Part shown: piece by piece, positions 34,601-42,578 of the stretch
Layout of the letters: each line of letters opens with the position of its first letter
Position numbering within the stretch: position 1 is the stretch's first letter
NCBI GenBank assembly: GCA_009922615.1
Contig: RFVF01000005.1
Location: forward strand, 41,842-105,841
Source of the DNA: Pseudomonadota bacterium
GTDB lineage: Bacteria; Verrucomicrobiota; Verrucomicrobiia; Limisphaerales; SXTU01
DNA length: 64,000 nt
Direction: 5' to 3'
Program-made: the position numbers and the translations under genes
Notes under the pieces: generated by a model
Databases searched by the model: none
What the model was told of the DNA's origin: nothing
The model's input: the letters and a program-made list of their open reading frames with translations, nothing else

Positions 34601-34793
34601 CATCGTTGAGAAACTGCTCACCTATGGGCTGGGGCGAGGGCTGGAGTATTACGACCGTCCGGCGGTGAAAGCCATCGCCGACGGTCTCGCGAAGCGCAAG
34701 CACACCTTCTCCGGCCTCGTGCTGGAAGTGGTCAACAGCGTCCCCTTCCAGAAACGGCGCGGCGAAGGGGATGCGCACGTGGCAGCCAGATGA
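31608..34793 (+). CDS. DUF1592/DUF1588/DUF1585/DUF1587/DUF1595 planctomycete-type cytochrome protein
   Basis: This 1061-residue exported protein has a signal peptide and a PSD1-type heme motif (CFDCH). DUF1587 follows (RRLNRAEYNNTIRDL), then three ligand-binding-like beta modules (about 210-330, 375-480 and 495-630). Then come DUF1595 (FAKRAYRRPVTAAEVERL), DUF1592 (ASRLSYFLWSTMPDAEL), DUF1588 (TSNPTRTSPVKRGKWVL; CASCHTKMDAIG) and DUF1585. The family is nearly confined to PVC bacteria and always pairs with a DUF1552 protein, found directly downstream. The pair is thought to oxidise or modify an extracellular substrate, with no activity proven. ATG 31608 opens the signal peptide. Confidence 0.92.
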   Translation: MKLFVTVGLVLLAIAPVARGAFFGFSSAKDPAKLSYSKDVLPLLRKYCFDCHADGVKKGGVEFDKFKSHADLLADRKLWDQTLVNLRNREMPPPDKKKQPTLDERAVIQAWIDFEVFKTDPKNPDPGRVTIRRLNRAEYNNTIRDLIGVNFRPADDFPADDAGYGFDNIGDVLSMPPVLLEKYLTAADKILAQAIVVPPTPRVRITRLDPKLLEGPTETYVGATGTMRMFTKGAATMRFTTAKAGEHRLRILAAERISGAESARMEVRVDGNVERTVSVNGTPESPTLVEFAVTLKPGSHTLSFGLLNPHDGPAGTGSKYSRGLAIEQIELLEPPEAVEAARPTAQRIAARQLKGGNSTTSPDAPRRVSGNTPLTAKFSVARAGEHRLRLATQTRHVAPETTKMEIRVNGKPLKTIEVRGDVDLADIAELPLQLSAGTHELSMALVNPYTTPKDARGRSQTRAFAVEWVEIVEPTPNAVVRLLSDLLLVGYNAKSLGDGWIALNSTEEDDVAFDFVAPRDGEYFLRTLAWAKATGSNAMVLTFTRDTDIVQQVKVEADENVPQHYGAKFHLTAGKHHLRVAVLRDKAGLPPEEAAKPLTGKQQKGTVNVHHLEIEGPPEAAAEMVPESHRRIFFKRATKDSEPQVGREVVGAFAKRAYRRPVTAAEVERLMKLYDLARRNGEPFEGGVAQALKAVLVSPNFLFRGELQPEPDNPKAVHLVNEFELASRLSYFLWSTMPDAELFALAERGQLRKNLEAQVRRMLSDPKSRALVENFAGQWLQLRNLAIIQPDKKLFPSYDAKLRAAMTRETELLFETVLREDRTVFEFLAADYTFVNERLAQHYGIAGVTGEAFQRVSLKGQPRAGVLTHASILTLTSNPTRTSPVKRGKWVLENLLATPPPPPVPNVPELEQQKQLTGPLRQKMEQHRANPTCASCHTKMDAIGFGLENYDAIGAFRSQDAGAAIDPSGELSAAEKFQGPVDLAKLLATRKQEDYVRCIVEKLLTYGLGRGLEYYDRPAVKAIADGLAKRKHTFSGLVLEVVNSVPFQKRRGEGDAHVAAR

Positions 34794-34860
34794 AGGCGAA
34801 GTTCCAACTGAACATCCCGTGACACCTGTTAGTCAGTTTTAGCGTCTTGCCAGACAGCAT

Positions 34861-36270
34861 ATGAAACACCTCGCCTTGCCCCGTCGCACGTTCCTCCGTG
34901 GCCTCGGCACCTTGATGGCCCTGCCCGCGCTGGAGGCCATGACGCCGGCACTCCGGGCCGCCACTACCAAGGTCGCGCCGCGCCGCACGGCGTTCGTGTA
35001 TGTGCCCAACGGCATGAACATGGCGCACTGGTGGCCCGAGACGGTCGGTAAAGGTTACGAGCTGCCGGCCATCCTCCAGCCGCTCGCCGCGCACCGTGAT
35101 GACTTCAACATCATGTCCGGCCTCGCGCAGGTGAGTGGTCGCGCCGGTCCGGACGGGGCTGGCGACCACGCCCGCGCCAATGCGACTTGGCTCACTGGCC
35201 AGCGCGCACGCAAGACGGCGGGCGCGGACATTCAGGTAGGCGTCTCCATCGACCAGGTGCTCGCCGATCAAGTGGGCAAGCAGACGCGCTTTGATTCCCT
35301 CGAACTGGGTTGCGATAAAGCCCGCAGTGCCGGCGCGTGCGACAGCGGGTATTCCTGTGCTTACCAGTTCAACCTCGCGTGGAAAGGCCCGGCCACACCG
35401 ATGCCGCCCGAAGCAAACCCCAAGCAGGTTTTCGAGCGACTCTTCGGCAATGGCTCGGACGCCGAGGAAGCCGCCGCGCGCCACAAGCGTGAGCAATACA
35501 ACCGGAGCATCCTCGACTTCGTGCTGGAGGACGCGAACTCCCTCAAGCGCCAGCTCGGCGCGACTGACCGTCGCAAGCTCGACGAATACCTGACCGCCGT
35601 GCGCGAGATGGAGGAGCGCATCGAGCAGGCGGAGAAATTCAAGCTCGCCAACGTCGCGCCGGCCGCGCGCAAGGACTTCCTCCCACAGGACTACAGCTAC
35701 GAGCAGCACATCCGCATGATGTATGACCTCATGGTGCTGGCGTTCCAGACGGACTCGACGCGCATCGCGACGTTTCTCGTGGCGCACGACGGCAGCAACC
35801 GCAGCTACCCATTCATCGGTGTGCCAGACGGGCACCATGACCTCTCGCACCACGGCGGCGACGAAACGAAGCTCGGCAAAATTGCGAAGATTAACACGTT
35901 CCACACTACGCAGTTCGCCTACTTCCTCAGCAAGCTGAAGGCGATCAAGGAAGGTGACGGCACGCTGCTCGACAACTGTGCCATCATGTATGGCAGCGGA
36001 CTTGCCGACGGCAACCGCCACGCACATCACGACCTGCCCATCCTGCTGGCGGGACGCGGCGGCGGCACCATCAGGAGCGGCCAAAGCTTGGAGTTCAAAC
36101 AGGAGACGCCACTGTGCAATCTCTTCGTTTCCCTCGCCGACCGCATGGGCGCGAAGGTGGACCAGTTCGGGGACAGCACGGGTCGGCTTGAGGCCATCGC
36201 GCAAACCACGGAGAGTGGTCCGCGCCAGTTCCCGCCGGACCAGAATTTGATTTGGAAGAAGAAGGCGTGA
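34861..36270 (+). CDS. DUF1552 protein with twin-arginine leader
   Basis: The 469-residue protein begins with a Tat-like leader (PRRTFLRGLGTLMALPALEA), so it should be exported folded, possibly with a cofactor. The DUF1552 body shows RRTAFVYVPNGMNMAHWWP, NIMSGL and DGHHDLSHHGGDE, followed by LLDNCAIMYGSGLADGN and HHDLPILLAGRGGG. The alkaline-phosphatase/sulfatase-like fold has been suggested for this family. It follows the DUF1592 gene by 67 bases and ends before a strong terminator, so the pair forms an operon. Substrate unknown. Confidence 0.92.
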   Translation: MKHLALPRRTFLRGLGTLMALPALEAMTPALRAATTKVAPRRTAFVYVPNGMNMAHWWPETVGKGYELPAILQPLAAHRDDFNIMSGLAQVSGRAGPDGAGDHARANATWLTGQRARKTAGADIQVGVSIDQVLADQVGKQTRFDSLELGCDKARSAGACDSGYSCAYQFNLAWKGPATPMPPEANPKQVFERLFGNGSDAEEAAARHKREQYNRSILDFVLEDANSLKRQLGATDRRKLDEYLTAVREMEERIEQAEKFKLANVAPAARKDFLPQDYSYEQHIRMMYDLMVLAFQTDSTRIATFLVAHDGSNRSYPFIGVPDGHHDLSHHGGDETKLGKIAKINTFHTTQFAYFLSKLKAIKEGDGTLLDNCAIMYGSGLADGNRHAHHDLPILLAGRGGGTIRSGQSLEFKQETPLCNLFVSLADRMGAKVDQFGDSTGRLEAIAQTTESGPRQFPPDQNLIWKKKA

Positions 36271-36289
36271 ATTGGCGTGCGCTTTGCCG

Positions 36290-36322
36290 AGCCGGAGCCA
36301 AGTGCTCCGGCTTTTTCTTTTT
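36290..36322 (+). terminator. Rho-independent terminator of the DUF1592/DUF1552 operon
   Basis: AGCCGGAGC (36290-36298) pairs perfectly with GCTCCGGCT (36304-36312) around a 5-base loop and is followed by TTTTCTTTTT. It lies 20 bases after the DUF1552 stop on the plus strand. Confidence 0.9.
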
Positions 36323-36353
36323 CACGTTGGAGTCTCGGCGCTAGGGTGGCCCC

Positions 36354-37148
36354 ATGTTTTCGGTCCACGACCACAACCGCGAGGCCTGGGATGAGCTGGC
36401 CCGCCAGCAAGTCCCGCTGGCCCGGCCCGCTGGCGAGAAGGAGTTCGCCAAACCGCAGTTCATCATCAACCCATTCGGCTGGGTGGACTTCGAGGTGCGC
36501 GGGCGCAAGGTGCTCTGCCTCGCGGCCGGTGGCGGCAAGCACAGTGTCCTCTTCGCTGCTGCGGGCGCGGAGACGACTGTCGTGGACATCAGCCCCGCAA
36601 TGCTTGATCTCGACCGCAAACTCGCCGCCGAGCGCGGTTTCCAGATCAACGTCGTCGAAGCCTCGATGGACCAGCTCACGCCGCTACCTGATGCGTATTT
36701 CGATCTGGTGGTCCAGCCCGTGAGCACGTGCTACGTGCCCAACGTCGCGGCGGTCTATCGTGAAGTTGCGCGCGTGACCGCACCGGGCGGGCTCTACATC
36801 AGCCAGCACAAGCAGCCGTTGAACTTGCAAGCCAGCCTGCGCGCTTCGCCGCTGGGCTACGCGCTGCTGGAGCCGTATTACCGGAGCGGCCCGTTGCCCC
36901 CGGTGCCGACTGGCTCCGCGCTACGCGAGAGCGGCACGCTGGAGTTCATGCATCGCTGGGACGAACTCCTCGGCGGCCTCTGCCGTGCGGGCTTCGTCAT
37001 CGAAGACACGTTCGAACCGAAGCACGGTGATTCGTCGGCTGCGCCCGGCAGCTTTGGCCACCGATGCTGGTTCATTCCGCCTTACTTCGCTGTTAAAGCC
37101 CGGCGCAAGGCGACGGCTCCCGTGGAGAAGAAAATTGTGCTGACCTGA
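36354..37148 (+). CDS. Class I SAM-dependent methyltransferase
   Basis: The 264-residue protein has the Rossmann methyltransferase motif I KVLCLAAGGGKHSVLFAAAG, motif II VVDISPAMLDLDRKLA and the Asp of EASMDQLTPLPDAYFDLVV. The loop after beta 4 reads QPVSTCYVPN. Substrate cannot be told; similar proteins methylate small molecules or lipids. It follows the terminator, so it has its own promoter, and lies 55 bases upstream of the mannose-6-phosphate isomerase gene. Confidence 0.85.
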   Translation: MFSVHDHNREAWDELARQQVPLARPAGEKEFAKPQFIINPFGWVDFEVRGRKVLCLAAGGGKHSVLFAAAGAETTVVDISPAMLDLDRKLAAERGFQINVVEASMDQLTPLPDAYFDLVVQPVSTCYVPNVAAVYREVARVTAPGGLYISQHKQPLNLQASLRASPLGYALLEPYYRSGPLPPVPTGSALRESGTLEFMHRWDELLGGLCRAGFVIEDTFEPKHGDSSAAPGSFGHRCWFIPPYFAVKARRKATAPVEKKIVLT

Positions 37149-37203
37149 GTCCGATGGCGAATTCCCCTTGAGCGTGGGCGTTCCCTTTCACCAATCTCAC
37201 CGC

Positions 37204-38184
37204 ATGTCGCACGCGCTCTATCCGTTCACCTTCCAACCGATCTTCAAGGACCGCGTCTGGGGCGGGCGCAAGCTGGAGCAGCTCTACGGCAAGACCTTGC
37301 CGCCGGGCGTGCCCATCGGCGAGTCGTGGGAAATCACCGACCGGCCTGAAGGCGTGAGTGTCATCGCCAATGGTCCGCTGGCCGGGCGCGACTTGCGCTG
37401 GTTGATGGAGCACCACGGGAAGGAATTGCTCGGCGACTCGCAGCCGTGCGCGGGACGCTTCCCGCTCCTGGTGAAAATCCTCGATGCGCAGGAGAAGCTC
37501 TCGCTCCAAGTTCACCCGCCCGCGCACAAGGCCGCCGAGCTGTGCGGCGAGCCCAAGACGGAGATGTGGTATGTGGCCGACGCCACGCCGGGGGCGGACC
37601 TATTCGTCGGCCTGCGGCGCGGCGCGACGCGCGCGGAGTTCGAGCGGCGCATCCAGGACGGCTCGGTCGCCGAGTGCTTCCACCGCATCCCCGTGAAACG
37701 CGGAGACTCGATGTTCCTGCCCAGCGGTCGCGTCCATGCGCTGGGTGCGGGCAACGTCATCTTCGAGATACAGCAAAATTCCGATACGACTTACCGCGTA
37801 TTCGACTGGAACCGCGTCGGCCTGGACGGCAAGCCGCGCGAACTGCACATCCCGCAGGCACTGGCTTCGATTGATTTCGAGGACTTCGAGTCGGCGCTCG
37901 CACCGGCGGGGTGGCAGACGGCGGGACCGTGCGACAGGCGGCGGCTGGCGGCATGCGATCTGTTCAATGTGGATTTGATCCGAACACACACCAGCGATGA
38001 GATACTGCTGGGTGGGGACAAGGTGGCCGTGCTCGCGGTCACGGAAGGAAAACTGGGTGTTACTTTTGCCGGTCACAGGCTGAACCTGAAGCCCGGCGAC
38101 TTCTGCGTGGTGCCTGCGGAGTGCAAACGAACCTCGCTGGTGCCCGTCGGCGAAACTCAGTTCCTCAAAGCCGTTGCAAACTGA
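37204..38184 (+). CDS. manA: Mannose-6-phosphate isomerase, type I (cupin)
   Basis: The 326-residue zinc cupin converts fructose-6-phosphate and mannose-6-phosphate, feeding mannose into glycolysis or GDP-mannose synthesis. It shows FKDRVWGGRKLEQLYGK, IGESWEITDRP and the metal-ligand stretch KLSLQVHPP, with Glu in EMWYVAD and GRVHALGAGNVIFEIQQNSD. A shortened C-terminal cupin lobe fits the bacterial short type. The ATG at 37204 is chosen because the family begins with YPF. Its neighbours give no pathway link. Confidence 0.92.
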   Translation: MSHALYPFTFQPIFKDRVWGGRKLEQLYGKTLPPGVPIGESWEITDRPEGVSVIANGPLAGRDLRWLMEHHGKELLGDSQPCAGRFPLLVKILDAQEKLSLQVHPPAHKAAELCGEPKTEMWYVADATPGADLFVGLRRGATRAEFERRIQDGSVAECFHRIPVKRGDSMFLPSGRVHALGAGNVIFEIQQNSDTTYRVFDWNRVGLDGKPRELHIPQALASIDFEDFESALAPAGWQTAGPCDRRRLAACDLFNVDLIRTHTSDEILLGGDKVAVLAVTEGKLGVTFAGHRLNLKPGDFCVVPAECKRTSLVPVGETQFLKAVAN

Positions 38185-38189
38185 GAGCG

Positions 38190-38204
38190 GCGACTGCAAG
38201 TCGC
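38190..38204. repeat. Short hairpin between convergent manA and FmdB genes
   Basis: GCGACT (38190-38195) and AGTCGC (38199-38204) form a perfect 6-bp stem with a GCA loop. It sits in the 32 bases between two convergent genes and has no T tract. It may be a dispersed palindrome or a weak bidirectional stop. Confidence 0.4.
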
Positions 38205-38216
38205 TGGCACGCGCGT

Positions 38217-38447
38217 TCAGTGTGAGTGTGGTTTGCCAGTGCCGCACATGCCGCACGAGCTGGGCACGCCAGAGCAGGACGGCGCTTCACCGCTGCCGCC
38301 AGCCGTGGCGGACGCGAAGGTGGAGAACTTCTTGGACAACTGCTTGGACCCGCAGTGCGGGCAAGGCGTGCCTTCCCAATGGCTGGAACGCACGAGCACT
38401 TCGCTGTCTTTTTCGCAACTGGCGCAGTGAAATTCGTAGATTGGCAT
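38217..38447 (-). CDS. FmdB-family zinc-ribbon protein
   Basis: The 76-residue protein begins MPIYEFHCASCEK and continues to TPCPHCGSKQLSKKFSTF, the classic FmdB putative regulatory zinc ribbon with Cys8/Cys11 and Cys29/Cys32-type spacing. The C-terminus is Ser/Gly/Cys-rich and ends in a His-rich GKPHSH. Its function is unknown; the type member was proposed to act as a transcription regulator of a formamidase operon. It lies in a leftward run with a DUF2452 gene and an MBL-fold gene. Confidence 0.85.
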   Translation of the reverse strand: MPIYEFHCASCEKDSEVLVRSSHWEGTPCPHCGSKQLSKKFSTFASATAGGSGEAPSCSGVPSSCGMCGTGKPHSH

Positions 38448-38479
38448 GGCGGGGAGTGTAGCGGGGGCGTCGGCGAAAC

Positions 38480-38953
38480 TCAATGCCCTGTGCCGTCTTG
38501 TGATGGGGTCTCGTCCGTGTTGTCGAGCCCGCCGTTCTTCGCTTCCAACACTTCCCACGTGTGATCCGCCAGCAGCCGCACTGTGGCGAGATGCTTCTTT
38601 TCCGTGGTCCACTCGTCCGGTGCGATGAGTGAGAGCTGCGGCCCGCCGTCCGCGGATTCGTAGAGGTGGTAAACTTGGTTGATGCGCGGCTCGAAACGCA
38701 GGTCGCACTGGTAAATCTTGTAGCTGATCTCGGCGCGCGTGCGGATGGCTTTTGCCTGACGGGCGAGCGTCTCGACTTGCTCGTAGATTTGCCTCAACTG
38801 TCCGGTCACTTGGCTTTCCATCGCTTCGATGGCCAAGCCCTTCGCGCGGCCCATGTCCTCGGGTTTCACGACGAAGCCGCCGCGCATGTGGGCGTAGGGG
38901 AGCAACGCCAGTATTTGATCGTCCGCTGCAACATCTTCGGGCCGTTTTGGCAT
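38480..38953 (-). CDS. DUF2452 protein
   Basis: The 157-residue soluble protein shows the DUF2452 pattern with GRAKGLAIEAMESQV, QIYEQVETLARQAKAI and ISYKIYQCDLRFEPR, then VYHLYE and LSLIAPDEW. The function is unknown. It lies 32 bases upstream of FmdB on the same strand. Confidence 0.8.
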   Translation of the reverse strand: MPKRPEDVAADDQILALLPYAHMRGGFVVKPEDMGRAKGLAIEAMESQVTGQLRQIYEQVETLARQAKAIRTRAEISYKIYQCDLRFEPRINQVYHLYESADGGPQLSLIAPDEWTTEKKHLATVRLLADHTWEVLEAKNGGLDNTDETPSQDGTGH

Positions 38954-39006
38954 GGTGGAAGTATGCGGCGAAAGTTCGGCAAAGCAACCGGCCGGCGGCG
39001 CCTGGC

Positions 39007-39828
39007 TCAGAAGAACGGATTGTGCGCTTGTTCCTCTGCCACCGTGGTGAGTGGCCCGTGGCCGGGGCAGAGCAATGTGTCTGGCGGGAGTGAAAGGATC
39101 TGCTCGCGCACATTGGACTTCGCGAGGTCACCGTGTTCCTTCGCGCCGCCCATCGAGCCGGCGAAGATGGCATCGCCCACGATGGCAACGTGTGGAGCGT
39201 CATCGGGCCAGTTGCCGATGAGGTAAGTCACGCCGTCCTCCGCGTGGCCGGTCGTTTCGCGATTGGTCACGCGCAGGCTGCCGATTTGGATACAGTCGTT
39301 GCGGCGGTTGCGGTGCTGGGGCGGCGCACCCTTCGTGTCGGTGTGGATGCGAATCGTCGGGTAGCGCTCGCGAATAGCGGGGAGTCCCTCGATGTGATCG
39401 TGGTGCGAGTGGGTGATGAACAGATGACGCAGGTCCAGCCCCTCGGCGTCGATGAGCTTGAAAATCGAGTCCGCCTCGAAGCCTGTATCAAACGCCGCCG
39501 CCTCGCGCGTGACCTCGTCCCACGCAAGGTAGCAATGCACGGTGTTGCCTTTGCGCGTGGTGGTGATCTGGCGCAGCTCACGCCAGCGGCCGAGGTCAAC
39601 GGGTGCGGGAAGCCAGCCGTTGGCAAGCGCAGCGAGCTTGGCTGCGTGCAGCTTCAGGAGGGCGGCCAGCGCGGGATAATTGGGCGGGTGAGGGGATTGG
39701 CCGGAGGATTCGAGAGCGGCTAGCGCTTCGGGGTTGAGCCCGGCGGCTTGGGCTGCGGCCTCGGCAGTGACTCCGGTCATGGCGCGGGCTTTGCGGAGGA
39801 TGTCACCGACGTGGTCTTCCAAATTCAT
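39007..39828 (-). CDS. Metallo-beta-lactamase-fold hydrolase with N-terminal helix-turn-helix
   Basis: The 273-residue protein begins with about 70 residues resembling an XRE-type helix-turn-helix (ILRKARAMTGVTAEAAAQAAGLNPEALAALE). It continues with a glyoxalase II-like MBL domain: THSHHDHIEGLP, GHAEDGVTYLIG, VGDAIFAG and CPGHGPLTTV. All four metal motifs are visible. A DNA-binding head fused to an MBL enzyme is uncommon. It may act on a thioester with self-regulation, or the N-terminus may be a protein-binding helix set. It lies just upstream of DUF2452. Confidence 0.85.
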   Translation of the reverse strand: MNLEDHVGDILRKARAMTGVTAEAAAQAAGLNPEALAALESSGQSPHPPNYPALAALLKLHAAKLAALANGWLPAPVDLGRWRELRQITTTRKGNTVHCYLAWDEVTREAAAFDTGFEADSIFKLIDAEGLDLRHLFITHSHHDHIEGLPAIRERYPTIRIHTDTKGAPPQHRNRRNDCIQIGSLRVTNRETTGHAEDGVTYLIGNWPDDAPHVAIVGDAIFAGSMGGAKEHGDLAKSNVREQILSLPPDTLLCPGHGPLTTVAEEQAHNPFF

Positions 39829-39891
39829 GCGGCCAAGTGTAGGCGAGGCGGTGAAGGAGTCGAGCCACGGCGGCGAATCGGAAACGTGCCT

Positions 39892-40329
39892 TCAGGGAGC
39901 AGATTTCGGAGAATTCACCGTCGCTTCCGGAGTTGCACGGCGGCGCTCTTTGGCCTTCTCGGTCCACGTAATGAGGCCGGCCCCGAGCATGATGAGTAGA
40001 ACTCCTGCCCAGCGCAGGGGTGGGATTTCTTCGTGCAACACCCACTTCGCGGCCAACGTAGTGAGGACAAAACCGATCGCGGTCAGCGGCCAGATGAAGC
40101 TGACATCGCTGCGCGACAGAAGGCCCAGCAGGACGAGGAAGAAAGCGGCTTCAAGCGCAACGCCCAGGATCAGGTTGCGGTTGGTGGCACCGGCTTTGAC
40201 GACGCGCCAGATTTCTGCACCGGTGACGACTTTGATGTCGCCGATCTGTTTCAAGCCTTGGCTGAGGAAGACCACGCCAATGGCTTCGCAGACGAGCCCG
40301 GCAATGAGGAGGAGCAGGATTTTCGACAT
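39892..40329 (-). CDS. Half-size EamA/DMT-type transporter (single repeat, 4 TM)
   Basis: The 145-residue protein has four hydrophobic helices and one EamA repeat, ending LRWAGVLLIMLGAGLITWTE. Such short DMT members (like ArnE/ArnF or SMR proteins) act as homo- or heterodimers and move lipids, lipid-linked sugars or metabolites. It follows the HpnK gene by 26 bases at the end of the hopanoid-linked run, so a role in moving a lipid product is possible but unproven. Confidence 0.75.
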   Translation of the reverse strand: MSKILLLLIAGLVCEAIGVVFLSQGLKQIGDIKVVTGAEIWRVVKAGATNRNLILGVALEAAFFLVLLGLLSRSDVSFIWPLTAIGFVLTTLAAKWVLHEEIPPLRWAGVLLIMLGAGLITWTEKAKERRRATPEATVNSPKSAP

Positions 40330-40355
40330 GATCAGGATCGTCGGCGCGCGGAGGG

Positions 40356-41447
40356 TTACAGGTCTTGGTAACGAATGGGTTCAATGCGGAGTTCGGCGAG
40401 CCGGGCCTTGACCCGTGGGCTGATCAGGGCCTCGAATTCGTGACGGAATTCAGTGAGCGATGGATGCGAGTAGAGTTCGGAGTCGCCGCGCGGAAGCCTG
40501 GGCAAGAGCTTGAGGATATAGTCTTCGTCCACGTTCTCATTTTGCAAGAGACCAAAGACATGTTCGGTAAACCGGATGCCGGAACGCACCAGGCGTTGCC
40601 GGGCGCGGCGGGAGAGAATCCGAAAGATGAAGGCGTGGCTGGCCCGGTAGCCGAGCCGGCCCCGGGTGAGTTGTCCACTCAAGCCGAACAGGTCGTCGGT
40701 GAGCCGGAAGTGTCGGATGTCCCATTCGGTATGGCGAGCAAGGAGGATGCTCAACACGGTGGGGTGCAGGTGAAAATTGAGATGGCCGTTGACGTGATCG
40801 AGAACCAGGCCGGTGGCTTTGAACTTGGCGAATTGCGCACCGATTTCGCGCGCCAGTTGAAGGCGGAGACCTTGATTGAAGTAGTAGCGAAAGCCTGCGG
40901 CGACCGGGGAGTCACTGAAGTCGTGCGCAGCGGTGATGAGATCGGGAATCTCCAACTGACTGCATGTGGCTTTGCCGCAGGCTAGGGTGAGATGCAAACC
41001 GACGCCCAGTTGCGGGTGCTCCTTGGCAAGTGCGACGGCTTCGGCAAACGCGCCCCCGTTGACCATGAGGCTGGCAGTGGTGAGGACCCCTTCGCGGTGG
41101 GCGCGGATGATCGCTTCGTTGATGGCGGGCGAGCGGCCAAAATCGTCGGCATTGATGACGAGCCGGCGCGCGGCCACGGAGCGGTGACGGTGGGTTTCAG
41201 GTGAGAGCTGACGAGCCTCCCCTTCACTGCGAGGGGTAATCGGTGCGGCAATGGCCGGCGGGGCTGCGGGTGCGAGTTCAGCCGTGGGGCTGCGCCGTTT
41301 GGGTTTGAAGGCCGCGAGTCCCGGCGCGAGCCTGCCGGCGGCGGCCATGACGCTCGGGAGAGCCGGAGTGGTCCGGGGCAAATCCGCCACGCCACGAGGA
41401 GCGCGGCGTGGCGTGCGGGCGGGGAGGGGGAGCGGCTCAGACGCCAT
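40356..41447 (-). CDS. hpnK: HpnK-like YdjC-family deacetylase, hopanoid-associated
   Basis: The domain begins at RRLVINADDFGRSPAINEAI, holding the YdjC DD metal motif, and continues with GVGLHLTLACGK and LDHVNGHLNFHLHP. It ends with a Gly/Asp-rich stretch typical of HpnK in hopanoid clusters. It is thought to deacetylate or process a sugar-linked lipid intermediate. From the ATG at 41447 the product is 363 residues with an 80-residue Pro/Ala-rich lead-in, and the true start may lie further in. The start overlaps the hpnD stop, so both are translated together. Confidence 0.8.
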   Translation of the reverse strand: MASEPLPLPARTPRRAPRGVADLPRTTPALPSVMAAAGRLAPGLAAFKPKRRSPTAELAPAAPPAIAAPITPRSEGEARQLSPETHRHRSVAARRLVINADDFGRSPAINEAIIRAHREGVLTTASLMVNGGAFAEAVALAKEHPQLGVGLHLTLACGKATCSQLEIPDLITAAHDFSDSPVAAGFRYYFNQGLRLQLAREIGAQFAKFKATGLVLDHVNGHLNFHLHPTVLSILLARHTEWDIRHFRLTDDLFGLSGQLTRGRLGYRASHAFIFRILSRRARQRLVRSGIRFTEHVFGLLQNENVDEDYILKLLPRLPRGDSELYSHPSLTEFRHEFEALISPRVKARLAELRIEPIRYQDL

Positions 41448-42309
41448 AGTTCGGCGCCAGTGCACCGGTGGCGGAGCGATACCACGTGCGCAGAATGAGC
41501 GCGAGTTTTTGCAGTTTGTGGAGCTTGGTCGGAGTCGGGGCAAGCACTGGGAAGGCGTTTTCTTCCAGCTTGCGCAGGAGGCGCCAGTAAACCGCGCCCA
41601 TGAGTTCGGCGGCAACCATGGCCTTGCGATCGGCGGTCGGCAGGGCGGCCCGGGCGGCAACGTAATGATGTCGGGCACGGCTCGCGGTGGCTTGGGCGAG
41701 CTGGAGGAAACGGGAGGAAGATATGCCATCCAATATCTCCTGCTCGGTGACTTGATGGTAGCGGAGCTCGACTTGGGGCAGATAGATGCGGCCGCGGGCG
41801 GCGTCATTACCTACGTCGCGCAGGATGTTGGTGAGTTGGAGCGCCTTGCCGAGGTGGACGGCGTAATCACGACAGCCGGGATGGGTGTAACCGAAGATCT
41901 CGATGCTCAACAGGCCGACCACGGAAGCGACGCGGTAACAGTATTGTTCCAAGTCTTCCCACGTCTCGTAGCGCGTCACGTCGAGGTCCATCTCGACGCC
42001 GCGAATGAGGTCGTCAAAGAGTGCGAAAGGCAGGTGATGCGCGACGATGAAAGGCTGGAGTTCACGGTTGACGGGAAACTGCGGCTGGCCGCCTTCGCAG
42101 GCGCGGCGGATATCCGCCCGCCACTCCGCGAGTTGGGCGCGCCGCTGATCGACCGGGACACTTTCTTCGTCGGCGACGTCATCCACCTCGCGACAGAAGG
42201 CGTAGAGCGCGGACATGGCGGCCCGCTTCGGCTTCGGCAGCATGATGAAAGCGAGCGCGAGGTTCGAGGAACTGCGCTGGGTGATTTGCTCGCTGACGGG
42301 AGGGGTCAT
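41437..42309 (-). CDS. hpnD: Presqualene diphosphate/squalene synthase (HpnD-type)
   Basis: The 290-residue all-helical isoprenoid synthase has two Asp-rich metal motifs: FCREVDDVADEE (about residue 40) and NILRDVGNDAARGRIYLP (about residue 170). These bind diphosphate of farnesyl diphosphate and join two molecules to presqualene diphosphate, the first step to squalene and hopanoids. Phytoene synthase is an alternative reading, because the motifs are shared. The hpnK neighbour favours hopanoids. HpnC and HpnE are not in the window. Its ATG overlaps the stop of the small membrane protein. Confidence 0.85.
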   Translation of the reverse strand: MTPPVSEQITQRSSSNLALAFIMLPKPKRAAMSALYAFCREVDDVADEESVPVDQRRAQLAEWRADIRRACEGGQPQFPVNRELQPFIVAHHLPFALFDDLIRGVEMDLDVTRYETWEDLEQYCYRVASVVGLLSIEIFGYTHPGCRDYAVHLGKALQLTNILRDVGNDAARGRIYLPQVELRYHQVTEQEILDGISSSRFLQLAQATASRARHHYVAARAALPTADRKAMVAAELMGAVYWRLLRKLEENAFPVLAPTPTKLHKLQKLALILRTWYRSATGALAPNYGV

Positions 42310-42578
42310 TGCGGGGGACGCGGCGGCGGGAGTCCGCCGGTTTCCGCCAGCGTCGGGTTGCGGGGCCGGTGGGGCATGCGCTTGCGCCGGCGGCGACGGG
42401 AGAAGGTGAACGCGAGAATCAAGGGCACGACGACCAGCGCGGCAATGGCCAGCAGAGTCGGCAGGTTCGCGTCCGGGGCTCCGTTAAGCGGAGGCGCGCT
42501 GGGCAGTTGGATTTCGGGCGGAAGCGCGGGCAGCTCCGCTGCGAGGACAGGGGTAAAGGACTCGGCCATGCGGGTCAT
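42306..42578 (-). CDS. Small single-pass membrane protein, Pro-rich
   Basis: The 90-residue product has one hydrophobic helix (LLAIAALVVVPLILAFTF) followed by a basic stop-transfer RRRRRKR and a Pro-rich tail. I do not recognise a family. It overlaps both neighbours by four bases (ATGA), placing it firmly between the NtrC-type regulator and hpnD in one translation-coupled run. Being conserved in place would indicate a role with the squalene synthase, but this cannot be checked here. Confidence 0.6.
   Translation of the reverse strand: MTRMAESFTPVLAAELPALPPEIQLPSAPPLNGAPDANLPTLLAIAALVVVPLILAFTFSRRRRRKRMPHRPRNPTLAETGGLPPPRPPQ

Noticed and set aside
34732..36204. Long antisense frame across the DUF1552 gene
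   Set aside because: The sense strand encodes a complete DUF1552 protein with a Tat leader; the antisense has no domain content.
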